Assembly (NCBI GenBank): GCA_028280565.1
Contig: JANQLQ010000326.1
Coordinates: 1 to 34,810, forward strand
Direction: 5' to 3'
DNA length: 34,810 bases
From: Fulvivirga sp.
GTDB taxonomy: Bacteria > Bacteroidota > Bacteroidia > Cytophagales > Cyclobacteriaceae
The notes under the pieces were generated by a model. The model searched no databases. It saw only the letters and a list, made by a program, of their open reading frames with translations, and had not been told where the DNA came from. The translations under genes were made by a program, and so were the position numbers. Shown here piece after piece: positions 1 through 7,232 of the stretch (its first letter is position 1; each line of letters starts with the position of its first letter).

Positions 1-190
1 AGTGTTAAGTTAAATCTTAAATGACGTATCCGGCTACCGCATGAGCTGTTTGAAGTATTGATCAGTCGGCAATAGGCAAAGAGCAGTAGGCAAAAAATAT
101 AGGGTTACCGATTGCCTATTGCGAACTGCCGACTTTAAAAACGGGATTGGAAAAAATAGCTAACCGCCTAATTAGGCTTAACTTAACACT
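1..190. repeat. MITE-like dispersed repeat, copy 1
   Basis: This 190-bp non-coding element starts with AGTGTTAAGTTAA (1-13) and ends with its exact reverse complement TTAACTTAACACT (178-190). Inside lies a nested inverted pair around GTCGGCAATAGGCAAA (near 67) and TTGCCTATTGC / TGCCGACTT (near 113-135). The right end reads ..AACAC-TA-GTGTT.., so a TA dinucleotide separates it from copy 2. A TA target with short terminal repeats and no ORF is what a miniature element of the IS630/Tc1/mariner type would leave; that family link is inference. The left flank lies outside the window. Confidence 0.75.
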
Positions 191-382
191 AGTGTTTTTG
201 TCAATCATCAACTGACGTGTAGTATTAAACAATGAACTCTATTTGCCAAGTTGGGAAGTTCTCGACAAGTTAGCAATAGGCAAAGTGCAGTAGGCAAAAT
301 AGAGGGTTGCCGACTGCCGACTTTGGGAACGAGACCGAAAAAATTAGATTGAACGTCAATTGAAATGTGACATGACACTAGT
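189..382. repeat. MITE-like dispersed repeat, copy 2 (diverged)
   Basis: This copy abuts copy 1 and is more diverged. It opens with ACTAGTGT (189-196) and closes with ACACTAGT (375-382). The subterminal parts still pair imperfectly (CAACTGACGT near 208 against ACGTCAATTG near 353). The core AGCAATAGGCAAAG-GCAGTAGGCAAAA and the later GCCGACTGCCGACTTTGGGAACG match copies 1 and 3. It overlaps the kmo stop codon (378-380), so the end of kmo was probably set when the element inserted. Confidence 0.65.
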
Positions 383-1715
383 CTTTCAACTCATCCACGA
401 TAGCCTGGAAGTCAAGGCTTTGCCACCGGTCAGCAATTGAAGGCATTTCCATGACCTTATCCATGATCTTTTGCTGTCTTTGCCCTTGCCGCAACGCCTC
501 CGAATAGCGTAACTCTTCTTGAAATGTCACCATAGAATACAAGGGTATCCAAAGCCCAGGGTAAAGCTCCTGTAGCTTGGCTTCTATCTTTTTCCTCAAC
601 AAGAAATTCTCATCGGCTACCAAGTCTCGCATTTCGATAAAATTTCGAAGGGCTAAGTCGGAAATAGCATCGGCGTCCGGTTTCCGCAACTGTTGGAATT
701 CGGGGAGCACACGCTCCCAGTTATCCTTATGTGCATCCAGTAAGGCATTCAACACCCGGCAGTCTTCAAAACCACTGTTCATCCCCTGCCCGTAAAACGG
801 CACAATAGCATGTGAAGCATCTCCTAAGATCAACGTTTTATTCTTCACCCAAGGATAACATTTTACAGTAACGAGAGAAGAAGTGGGATTGTGATGAAAA
901 TCCTCCAACAATGCGGGCATTTGCTCTAAAGCATCCGGAAAGTCTTGCTTAAAAAAATCCAGTATGTCAGCGTCGGTCGCCAATTGCTCAAAAGATCGTT
1001 CTCCCTCGAATGGTAAGAACAAGGTACAAGTAAAGCTGGCGTCTTGGTTAGGAAGGGCAATCAGCATGTAATTACCCCTTGGCCAGATGTGCAAGGCATT
1101 TTTTTCTAAACGGAATCTACCATCTTCCCCGGCGGGAATGGTAAGCTCTTTATAGCCATGCTCGATGTAATATTGGGAGTAGTTGAACCTATCCGTAACC
1201 TGCATGAACTTTCTCACCATGGAAAAAGCGCCATCGGAACCCATAAGAATACCGGTAACATGTTCTTTTTTATTCCCACCTTCAGTGTAATGAATGACAT
1301 TACGTTCAAAATCAACGTGTTCAATGGAACAGTTGAAATATATCTCCGCTCCTGCCCTTTCCGCTTCTGTCATCAAAAGTGCGTTCAGCCCGGCCCGCGA
1401 GATGGAATTAATGGCTTGTCCCTCCTGGCCGTACCGCTGAAAAGTGAGAATGCCTGAAGTATCGTGCATCATCCTCCCCTGCATAGGGATCACCATTTCG
1501 TTGACCTTATGCTCAAGTCCTACCTCTTTCAGCGGCCACCACCCCCGGTTGCTTAGGGCAAGGTTAATGGAACGCCCGCCGTCTATGGATTTGTCCCTCA
1601 TATCAGGTCTTTTTTCAAAGACCTTTACATCATACCCCCTACGGGCCAGGTAAATACTGGCCAAAGAGCCCACTAATCCTGCCCCTATGATCGTGATTGA
1701 TCTTACATCACTCAT
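378..1715 (-). CDS. kmo: kynurenine 3-monooxygenase (KMO)
   Basis: FAD-dependent aromatic hydroxylase converting L-kynurenine to 3-hydroxykynurenine with NADPH and O2. The 445-residue length fits bacterial KMO. Visible motifs: the N-terminal dinucleotide fold GAGLVGS at residues 11-17, a DG motif in GSDGAFSMVRKF that contacts FAD and NADPH in this hydroxylase class, and the second FAD motif GDASHAIVPFYGQGMNSG. Basic and aromatic residues of the KMO subfamily (RSINLALSNRG) follow the first fold. The ATG lies inside the last codons of kynureninase (8-nt overlap), so the two genes are translationally coupled. The TAG stop falls inside a repeat end (375-382), so the last residues may differ from relatives without the insertion. 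I see no C-terminal membrane anchor like that of the eukaryotic enzyme. Confidence 0.94.
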   Translation of the reverse strand: MSDVRSITIIGAGLVGSLASIYLARRGYDVKVFEKRPDMRDKSIDGGRSINLALSNRGWWPLKEVGLEHKVNEMVIPMQGRMMHDTSGILTFQRYGQEGQAINSISRAGLNALLMTEAERAGAEIYFNCSIEHVDFERNVIHYTEGGNKKEHVTGILMGSDGAFSMVRKFMQVTDRFNYSQYYIEHGYKELTIPAGEDGRFRLEKNALHIWPRGNYMLIALPNQDASFTCTLFLPFEGERSFEQLATDADILDFFKQDFPDALEQMPALLEDFHHNPTSSLVTVKCYPWVKNKTLILGDASHAIVPFYGQGMNSGFEDCRVLNALLDAHKDNWERVLPEFQQLRKPDADAISDLALRNFIEMRDLVADENFLLRKKIEAKLQELYPGLWIPLYSMVTFQEELRYSEALRQGQRQQKIMDKVMEMPSIADRWQSLDFQAIVDELKD

Positions 1716-2994
1716 TTAACCCAGCTTTTAACATTTCATAAAATTGGTAAACGTCCGTAAAGGTGTTGTACAGGGGAACCGGGGCCACGCGTATTATGCC
1801 AGCTTTCCCGGGGATATGAGGCTCTCGCCAATCCGCCATCACCCCTTGTTCGGATAAGGATTTAAATACCTCGCTCCCGTTTTGATGGATCACCAGTGAC
1901 AATTGACAGCCTCGATCATTGGCAGAAGAGGGGGTGATTATTTCCACACTTCCCACGGGTAGACTATCTAAAAGATATTGCAAGTAACCGGTAAGCCGGA
2001 CGCTTTTGTCACGCAAGGCCTCCATCCCAGCGGCCTCAAAGATCTCCAAAGAGGCAAGATGGGCCGCACTGGCCAGTACGTTGACATTGCTGAGCTGCCA
2101 TCCATCCGCCCCGGGCATAGGGTGAAAACCTTTTTCCATTTTAAACCTTTCTTTCTCGTCATGCCCCCACCACCCGGCAAACCGGGGGATGTTGTTATTT
2201 TTACCGTGCTTTTCATGTACAAAGATACCACTCACCCCCCCGGGGCCAGAGTTCAAATATTTGTAGCTACACCACGTGGCAAAATCAACTTGGTGCCCAT
2301 GTAAATTCAGCGGCACATTACCAATGGCATGGGCAAGATCAAACCCCGCCATAGCTCCTACCTCATGGGTGGCAGCGGTTATTGCTTTTATATCGAACCA
2401 TTGCCCGGTGAAGTACTGGACACCTCCAAAGAGCACCAGCGCCAATTCCTGGCCATGCTGCGCTATGGCCTCCACAATATCTTCGGTCCTTAGCGCATGC
2501 TCTCCCGTCCTTGGCTTAATTTCGATCAACGCATCTTCATAACGGTACCCATGAAATCTTAATTGACTCTCCACGGCATACTGATCGGAAGGAAAAGCGC
2601 CCCCTTCCATCATGATCTTATACTTTTTGCCCTTAGGCCTGTAAAAGGAGACCATGAGCAAATGTAAATTAGTGGTAAGGCTGTTCATAGAGACTACTTC
2701 CGAAGGGTCAGCGCCCAATAGCTTGGCGAGAGATGCTTTACTGAATTTATGATAATGGAACCAAGGCCGTCTATTGTTATGAAAGTGCCCCTCAACACCT
2801 AATGTTGCCCAGCCTTCAAGCTCTTCTTGAATATAATTTTTCGTTTCCTTAGGTTGGAGTCCTAATGAATTTCCAGTGAAATAAATGCAGTCTCTCCCGT
2901 TTTTTTGCGGGATCCGGAATTGGTCACGAAAAGCCTTTAGGCTATCATTTTCATCTAAATTACGGGCAAACTCCAGTGAGTTTTCGTAGGTCAT
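1708..2994 (-). CDS. kynU: kynureninase
   Basis: PLP enzyme that cleaves 3-hydroxykynurenine (or kynurenine) to 3-hydroxyanthranilate (or anthranilate) and alanine. I choose the ATG at 2994, giving 428 residues that begin MTYENSLEFARNLD, as kynureninases do. The open frame runs upstream to 3081, but those 29 residues are repeat-like, lack family similarity, and an AGGGG tract lies just before the chosen ATG. Visible: the fold-type I aminotransferase layout, FDLAHAIGN with the Asp contacting the PLP ring nitrogen, and CSYKYLNSGPGG with the Schiff-base Lys (residue 245 of the chosen form). It overlaps kmo by 8 nt. HAAO lies upstream on the same strand, but a 398-bp gap containing a dispersed repeat separates them, so kynU may have its own promoter; I could not identify a convincing one. 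Confidence 0.94.
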   Translation of the reverse strand: MTYENSLEFARNLDENDSLKAFRDQFRIPQKNGRDCIYFTGNSLGLQPKETKNYIQEELEGWATLGVEGHFHNNRRPWFHYHKFSKASLAKLLGADPSEVVSMNSLTTNLHLLMVSFYRPKGKKYKIMMEGGAFPSDQYAVESQLRFHGYRYEDALIEIKPRTGEHALRTEDIVEAIAQHGQELALVLFGGVQYFTGQWFDIKAITAATHEVGAMAGFDLAHAIGNVPLNLHGHQVDFATWCSYKYLNSGPGGVSGIFVHEKHGKNNNIPRFAGWWGHDEKERFKMEKGFHPMPGADGWQLSNVNVLASAAHLASLEIFEAAGMEALRDKSVRLTGYLQYLLDSLPVGSVEIITPSSANDRGCQLSLVIHQNGSEVFKSLSEQGVMADWREPHIPGKAGIIRVAPVPLYNTFTDVYQFYEMLKAGLNE

Positions 2995-3120
2995 ACCCCT
3001 TTTAATACTAAATGAGTGAAAAATGTTTATTGTGTGAGGCTTTAAGATAATGAATTTCAATAAGCCCCGGTGAAAAATCACACTATACCATTAAACCATG
3101 GCAAATATCCATTAACCTAA

Positions 3121-3292
3121 GTTCGATTTAAAATCATGGTAGCCTAGGCTTAAAATGAGGTTTAGCATACTTTCACCGTCTTTAAACTGGGGAGTAGCTT
3201 CCGTTCTACGGCACAACAAATCCCAGCTCTCGCCATGAGCCCTCTCACAACCACCGGCGCGGAACGACGGTCATTTTTTATCAAGTCCAGGT
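3121..3292 (-). repeat. dispersed repeat with group II-intron-like tail, copy A
   Basis: About 170 bp between the HAAO stop and the kynU start match 13215-13380 in the same orientation, including 32 identical bases (3227-3258 and 13315-13346). Read on the minus strand it contains GACCGTCGTTCCG, then CCGGTGGTTGTGAGAGGGCTC, then GGCGAGAG and later CTACTC. That order resembles domain V-VI at the 3' end of group II introns, with a shortened domain V. It carries no reverse transcriptase, so it is at most a relict. The repeat itself is directly seen; the intron assignment is a guess. Confidence 0.6.
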
Positions 3293-3392
3293 TAAGAGTT
3301 TAGTGATCCTGCGCGTTTTAGTCTTGGTGGCCTATCGGCCGTGATCTCCAGTGGCCCCAGGAGAGAGGGGACAGTCCTTTTCTTCAAGGTCA

Positions 3393-3920
3393 TCAAACAA
3401 ACCTGGGGTCTGTGGGCATGACATAGCCACAATTACTACAGGTCCTCAACGCTTCCGAACCATAGAATTCACGGAAACGGGGCAGGAAATCCTTTTCTAT
3501 ATTCGTGAGATGGAAATAGGTCTCATGTAGCTTATGGTTACACTGGTCACAAAACCAGAGAAGTCCGTCGGTATGCTCCTTTTCCCTTTTCCTTTCAATC
3601 ACCAAACCTACGCTCCCTTGCGGTCGTATGGGGGAATGTGGCACTTTTGCTGGGTGCAGGTACATTTCTCCCGCCTTTATGGGCACCTCCACGGCCTGGC
3701 CGTCTTCCTGTATTTTTACGGTGATGTCACCCTCTAGTTGGTAAAAAAGCTCTTCCGTTTCATTGTAATGGTAATCCTTTCGGGCATTCGGGCCACCTAC
3801 GATCATCACGATGTAATCACCGGCATCAGCATATAAATTCTTATTTCCTACCGGGGGCTTTAAAATGTCACGATTATCGTCTATCCACTGTTTGAGGTTA
3901 AAGGGTCTCTTGATCGCCAT
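3393..3920 (-). CDS. nbaC: 3-hydroxyanthranilate 3,4-dioxygenase (HAAO)
   Basis: Non-haem Fe(II) cupin dioxygenase that opens the ring of 3-hydroxyanthranilate to 2-amino-3-carboxymuconate semialdehyde. At 175 residues it has the size of the bacterial enzyme. The metal ligands H51, E57 and H95 are in place (KDYHYNETEELFY and LHPAKVPHSP), as are the substrate-binding arginines R47 and R99. The C-terminal rubredoxin-like metal site of bacterial HAAO is complete: C124-x2-C127 and C161-x2-C164. It is divergent from the SDR gene 68 bp away, so both probably use that short intergenic region. A TAAATTTA on the minus strand there differs by one base from TAnnTTTG but lacks a well-placed -33 element. 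The symbol haaO is also used. Confidence 0.95.
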   Translation of the reverse strand: MAIKRPFNLKQWIDDNRDILKPPVGNKNLYADAGDYIVMIVGGPNARKDYHYNETEELFYQLEGDITVKIQEDGQAVEVPIKAGEMYLHPAKVPHSPIRPQGSVGLVIERKREKEHTDGLLWFCDQCNHKLHETYFHLTNIEKDFLPRFREFYGSEALRTCSNCGYVMPTDPRFV

Positions 3921-3988
3921 AGGTTTGGTTTCTTGTATTTCTCTTTAAATTTAACAAAAAAAGACCAGGCTGATAATCTCGTAAAAAT

Positions 3989-4777
3989 ATGAACTTAGAT
4001 CTTACTAATAAGCATGCCTTCGTATGTGGAAGTACGCAAGGCATCGGCAAATCCGTAGCCTTAGAGCTGGCAAAAATGGGCGCCAGCGTCACGTTGGTGG
4101 CCAGGAATGAAAAGGAGTTGCAAAAAACCGTGACGGAACTCGCTGGTGAAAAGGGCCAGTCCCATGATTATATCCGTGCTGATTTTGATCATCCAAAGGA
4201 ATTAAAAGAAGCTACCGAGCAGTATTTATCCAATAATGCCGGGGCACACATTTTGATCAACAACTCCGGCGGACCGCCCGCCGGACTAGCCATTGACGCT
4301 GATCCTGAAGAATTCAGGGTTGCCTTCAACCGGCATTTGATCTGCAACCAGGTCTTGACTCAAGCCCTAGTCCCCACTATGAAGGAGGCTAACTTCGGGC
4401 GAATTATCAATATCATATCTACCTCCGTAAAAGCCCCCATACCGGGGCTGGGCGTATCCAATACCATCCGGGGAGGTGTAGCCAATTGGGCCAAAACGTT
4501 AGCCAACGAACTAGGTCCGTTTGGCATTACAGTGAATAACGTGCTTCCTGGCGCTACGAAAACCGCTCGTCTTGATTCCATCATCAATGCCAATGCTGTG
4601 AAAGCCGGTGTTCCGGTAGCAGAAATAGAAGCCAAAATGCAGGGAGAGATCCCTGCGCGAAGATTTGCAGAAGCCGTGGAGGTAGCTGCTGCCGTAGCAT
4701 TTTTAGCAAGCCCAGCCGCAGGTTACATTAATGGCATCAACGTACCTGTGGATGGGGGAAGGCTGAATAACCTATAA
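3989..4777 (+). CDS. SDR-family protein lacking the catalytic Tyr and Lys
   Basis: A short-chain dehydrogenase/reductase fold of 262 residues. The nucleotide-binding turn is GSTQGIG (14-20) and NNSGG (91-95) replaces the usual NNAG. After the usual Ser region (NIISTSVKAP, 141-150), the helix that normally carries YxxxK reads SNTIR (157-161), so the Tyr aligns with Ser157 and the Lys with Arg161. The C-terminal PG and ASPAAGYINGINVPVDGG stretches are standard. The sequence fits the beta-ketoacyl-ACP-reductase-like SDR subgroup known to lack a perfect catalytic tetrad. It heads the plus-strand half of the kynurenine cluster, so a role with a muconate semialdehyde intermediate, catalytic or not, is possible but unproven. 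The ATG at 3989 has no clear Shine-Dalgarno. Confidence 0.85.
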   Translation: MNLDLTNKHAFVCGSTQGIGKSVALELAKMGASVTLVARNEKELQKTVTELAGEKGQSHDYIRADFDHPKELKEATEQYLSNNAGAHILINNSGGPPAGLAIDADPEEFRVAFNRHLICNQVLTQALVPTMKEANFGRIINIISTSVKAPIPGLGVSNTIRGGVANWAKTLANELGPFGITVNNVLPGATKTARLDSIINANAVKAGVPVAEIEAKMQGEIPARRFAEAVEVAAAVAFLASPAAGYINGINVPVDGGRLNNL

Positions 4778-4793
4778 TTCCCGGGAAAAAGGT

Positions 4794-5239
4794 ATGGCAG
4801 AACAACAGCGCTATGAATTCAAAAAAGTACCGGAAGAATACCTTTATGATTTTTTCAGCGAAGGTCCAAACGGAAAGGTTAAAAAAGTGGCCCGTTACCG
4901 ACTTATCGACGAACAAAATAGTATCTACAACTTAGGTTTTGGGGACTGGGACGAAAAGAATGACGATATAACGATAGGGTAAAAACTAATAACCTAGACC
5001 GTGAAAAAGTTTTGATGACAATAGCGGACACCATTGTAGATTTCACAGCTAATCATCCAAAAGCAGCTATCTTCATACAGGGCAGTACTCTTTCACGTAC
5101 AAGGCTTTACCAAATGGATATCGCCGCATTTTGGTCAAACATAGTCGAAATTTTTAACGTAATAGGTTATACCCAAGATCAATGGGCACCTTTTAAAAAG
5201 GGGATAAATTATGAAGCATTCCTGGTACAACGTAAATAA
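4794..5239 (+). pseudogene. DUF6934-like protein, interrupted by a frameshift
   Basis: Two adjacent open frames look like halves of one protein of about 148 residues. The first (4794-4982) has FSEGPNGKVKKVARY and YNLGFGDWDE. Reading on in the +2 frame from about 4979 gives VKTNNLDREKVLMTIADTI, joining without a stop to the second half, which has GSTLSRTRLYQ and ends FKKGINYEAFLVQRK. This order (SEGPxG, NLxFGD, NxDxxKVL, GSTxxRTRLY, NYEAFLVxR) is what I recall for DUF6934, an uncharacterised Bacteroidota family. A one-base deletion near GATAGGGTAAAAAC would explain the break; a sequencing error in a homopolymer region is the main alternative. It starts 16 bp after the SDR gene. No function is known. 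Confidence 0.75.
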
Positions 5240-5433
5240 TGTGTATCTTTATAATTGAAATGAAAGACTTAAAAAATAATAAAAATACGAATGGGAAAGG
5301 TCACGGGGATAAATGCCTTGACAAAGACAGCAGATTAGACAGGTATTCAAGGACATCCTATTTTCTCAAAAAAGATCAACAAGCCAAAGATTTTTTGAAG
5401 AAACATCCTGTTCCTTCTAATTACTTGAAATAA
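5239..5433 (+). CDS. small basic protein downstream of the DUF6934-like gene
   Basis: I do not recognise this ORF. Its first ATG overlaps the stop of the DUF6934-like frame (TAATG at 5237-5241), giving 64 residues. A second ATG at 5260 would give a 57-residue protein starting MKDLKNNKNTNGKGHGD. The protein is hydrophilic and Lys/Asp-rich, with no signal peptide or membrane segment, and ends AKDFLKKHPVPSNYLK, which looks like a short amphipathic helix followed by a turn. The stop-start overlap suggests coupled translation with the gene before it, so the pair may act as a unit, as in toxin-antitoxin-type modules; this is inference. If the first gene is truly broken, this ORF may be a remnant. 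Confidence 0.5.
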   Translation: MCIFIIEMKDLKNNKNTNGKGHGDKCLDKDSRLDRYSRTSYFLKKDQQAKDFLKKHPVPSNYLK

Positions 5434-5745
5434 TGAATCTTTCGTTTTCGAAAGTTTACAAAGGTTCCTACTCATTAAGTAATTTTATACGTTTAGTTTT
5501 TTTTATATCATCCTTGTTACAAGTTCTCGTCTGGGAGCTATATGTAGCTCGAAATAAGATCAATAATTCTGCCTAACTTCATAGATACAATGATTTGTCA
5601 GCTGATAAGCCATACCCGGTACAAGCTTCATTTGTACCCAAGCTGACGATTCACTAAATATCTTCTGTGTGGCCTTAGAGTCGCCTGGTGAGTATGGAAC
5701 AGGACTGCAAAAAACAACAGGCATAGTAAGCGTAATCACTACATA
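5434..5745. other. 312-bp gap upstream of the aldehyde dehydrogenase gene
   Basis: No plausible gene is visible. The first third is AT-rich with a long T tract (near 5500), and the sequence TTTTATACGTTTAG (from about 5483) contains a one-mismatch copy of the TAnnTTTG -7 element without an obvious -33 partner. The gap suggests that the aldehyde dehydrogenase gene has its own transcription start. A 63-residue minus-strand open frame here (5560-5751) lacks protein-like features. Confidence 0.4.
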
Positions 5746-7188
5746 ATGCAAAAATTAAAAAACTACATAAACGGAGAACTTGTAGAGCCCATTTCTGACA
5801 CCTACCTGGATAACTTCAATCCTGCCGAAGGCAAGGTTTACAGCCACATCCCGGACTCGGGCGAGACCGATGTGCTAGCTGCCGTAGAAGCTGCCCAGGC
5901 TGCATTTGAAGAGTGGTCTACACTACCCATCCAACGACGTTCTGACATTATGCTAAAAATTGCAGACCTTGTAGACAGGGACCATGATAAGCTGGCGATG
6001 GCAGAGTCGATAGACAATGGGAAACCGCTCAAGCTGGCCAAACGTGTAGATATCCCAAGGGCGTCGGCTAATATGCGTTTTTATGCCACCGCCCTGCTCC
6101 ACTTTGCCTCGGAATCACACCAAACGGACGGAGAAGCGATCAACTACACTTTACGGAAACCCATAGGAGTAGCCGGCTGCATCTCCCCTTGGAATTTACC
6201 GCTGTACCTCTTTACCTGGAAAATAGCCCCGGCACTGGCCGCAGGTAATACCGTGGTAGCCAAACCCAGCGAGGTCACCCCTATGACAGCTTATCTTTTC
6301 ACAGAATTATGCATAGAAGCCGGGTTACCCCCGGGGGTGTTAAACGTAGTTCACGGCCTGGGGACCAAAGCAGGACAAGCTATTATTGAACACCCGGCCG
6401 TCCCCGTGATATCATTCACCGGGGGAACCACCACCGGGAAGCAAATTGCCAGCACAGCGGCGCCTATGTTCAAAAAACTTTCACTGGAATTGGGCGGCAA
6501 AAATCCAAACCTAATTTTCGCGGACTGTGATTTTGAACAGGCACTCAAAACCTCCTTACAATCCTCTTTTGCCAACCAAGGCGAGATCTGCCTGTGCGGT
6601 TCGAGGATATTCATAGAGCAGGACATCTACGAAAAATTCAAAACCGCTTTTGTCGAAAAAGCCAAGGCTCTCACCGTGGGGGACCCATTAGAGGAGGGGA
6701 CTAACATCGGGGCTATCGTATCAGGCACACATAAAGAAAAAATACTGTCTTACATTCGCTTAGCCCGGGAAGAAGGCGGGAACATTCTTACCGGCGGTGA
6801 ACAAGTAACGGTACCCGGCAGGTGTGAAAATGGATACTTCATCGCTCCTACGGTAATTGACGGATTGGATCACAAATGCAGGGTTAACCAAGAGGAGATC
6901 TTTGGGCCGGTAGTTACGCTCATACCTTTTAAACACGAAGATGAAGTGATCGAATATGCCAACAGCACGGCTTATGGGCTATCCGCCACACTATGGACGG
7001 AAAACCTAAAACGTGCCCACCGGGTGGCGGATCAATTAAAAAGCGGGATCATTTGGGTAAACTGTTGGCTGCTGAGAGACCTGAGAACACCGTTTGGAGG
7101 CATGAAACAATCCGGGATCGGCAGGGAAGGCGGATGGGAAGCACTAAGATTTTTTACCGGATCAAAAAATGTATGCATAAAGCTTTGA
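5746..7188 (+). CDS. aldehyde dehydrogenase, probably 2-aminomuconate 6-semialdehyde dehydrogenase
   Basis: NAD-dependent aldehyde dehydrogenase of 480 residues, the usual family length. Visible features: PWNLPLYLFTWKIAPALAAGNT (149-169) and KPSEVTPM of the cofactor site, FTGGTTTGK near 224-232, the general base Glu248 in LELGGKNPN, and the nucleophile Cys282 in NQGEICLCGSR. The LCGSR context and overall sequence resemble the ALDH8 / hydroxymuconate- and aminomuconate-semialdehyde dehydrogenases. Together with KMO, kynureninase and HAAO, the likely substrate is 2-aminomuconate 6-semialdehyde, oxidised to 2-aminomuconate. A 2-hydroxymuconate semialdehyde or betaine aldehyde substrate cannot be excluded from sequence. 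The aldo/keto reductase gene follows after 44 bp. Confidence 0.85.
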   Translation: MQKLKNYINGELVEPISDTYLDNFNPAEGKVYSHIPDSGETDVLAAVEAAQAAFEEWSTLPIQRRSDIMLKIADLVDRDHDKLAMAESIDNGKPLKLAKRVDIPRASANMRFYATALLHFASESHQTDGEAINYTLRKPIGVAGCISPWNLPLYLFTWKIAPALAAGNTVVAKPSEVTPMTAYLFTELCIEAGLPPGVLNVVHGLGTKAGQAIIEHPAVPVISFTGGTTTGKQIASTAAPMFKKLSLELGGKNPNLIFADCDFEQALKTSLQSSFANQGEICLCGSRIFIEQDIYEKFKTAFVEKAKALTVGDPLEEGTNIGAIVSGTHKEKILSYIRLAREEGGNILTGGEQVTVPGRCENGYFIAPTVIDGLDHKCRVNQEEIFGPVVTLIPFKHEDEVIEYANSTAYGLSATLWTENLKRAHRVADQLKSGIIWVNCWLLRDLRTPFGGMKQSGIGREGGWEALRFFTGSKNVCIKL

Positions 7189-7232
7189 TGCTCAAACCTC
7201 TACCTTTTTCAAACCCTATTCCTCGATAAAAA

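Noticed and set aside
3082-3120. Tail of the kynU open frame as an N-terminal extension (start at 3081)
   Set aside because: The 29 extra residues have no kynureninase similarity. The ATG at 2994 has a better context and standard length.
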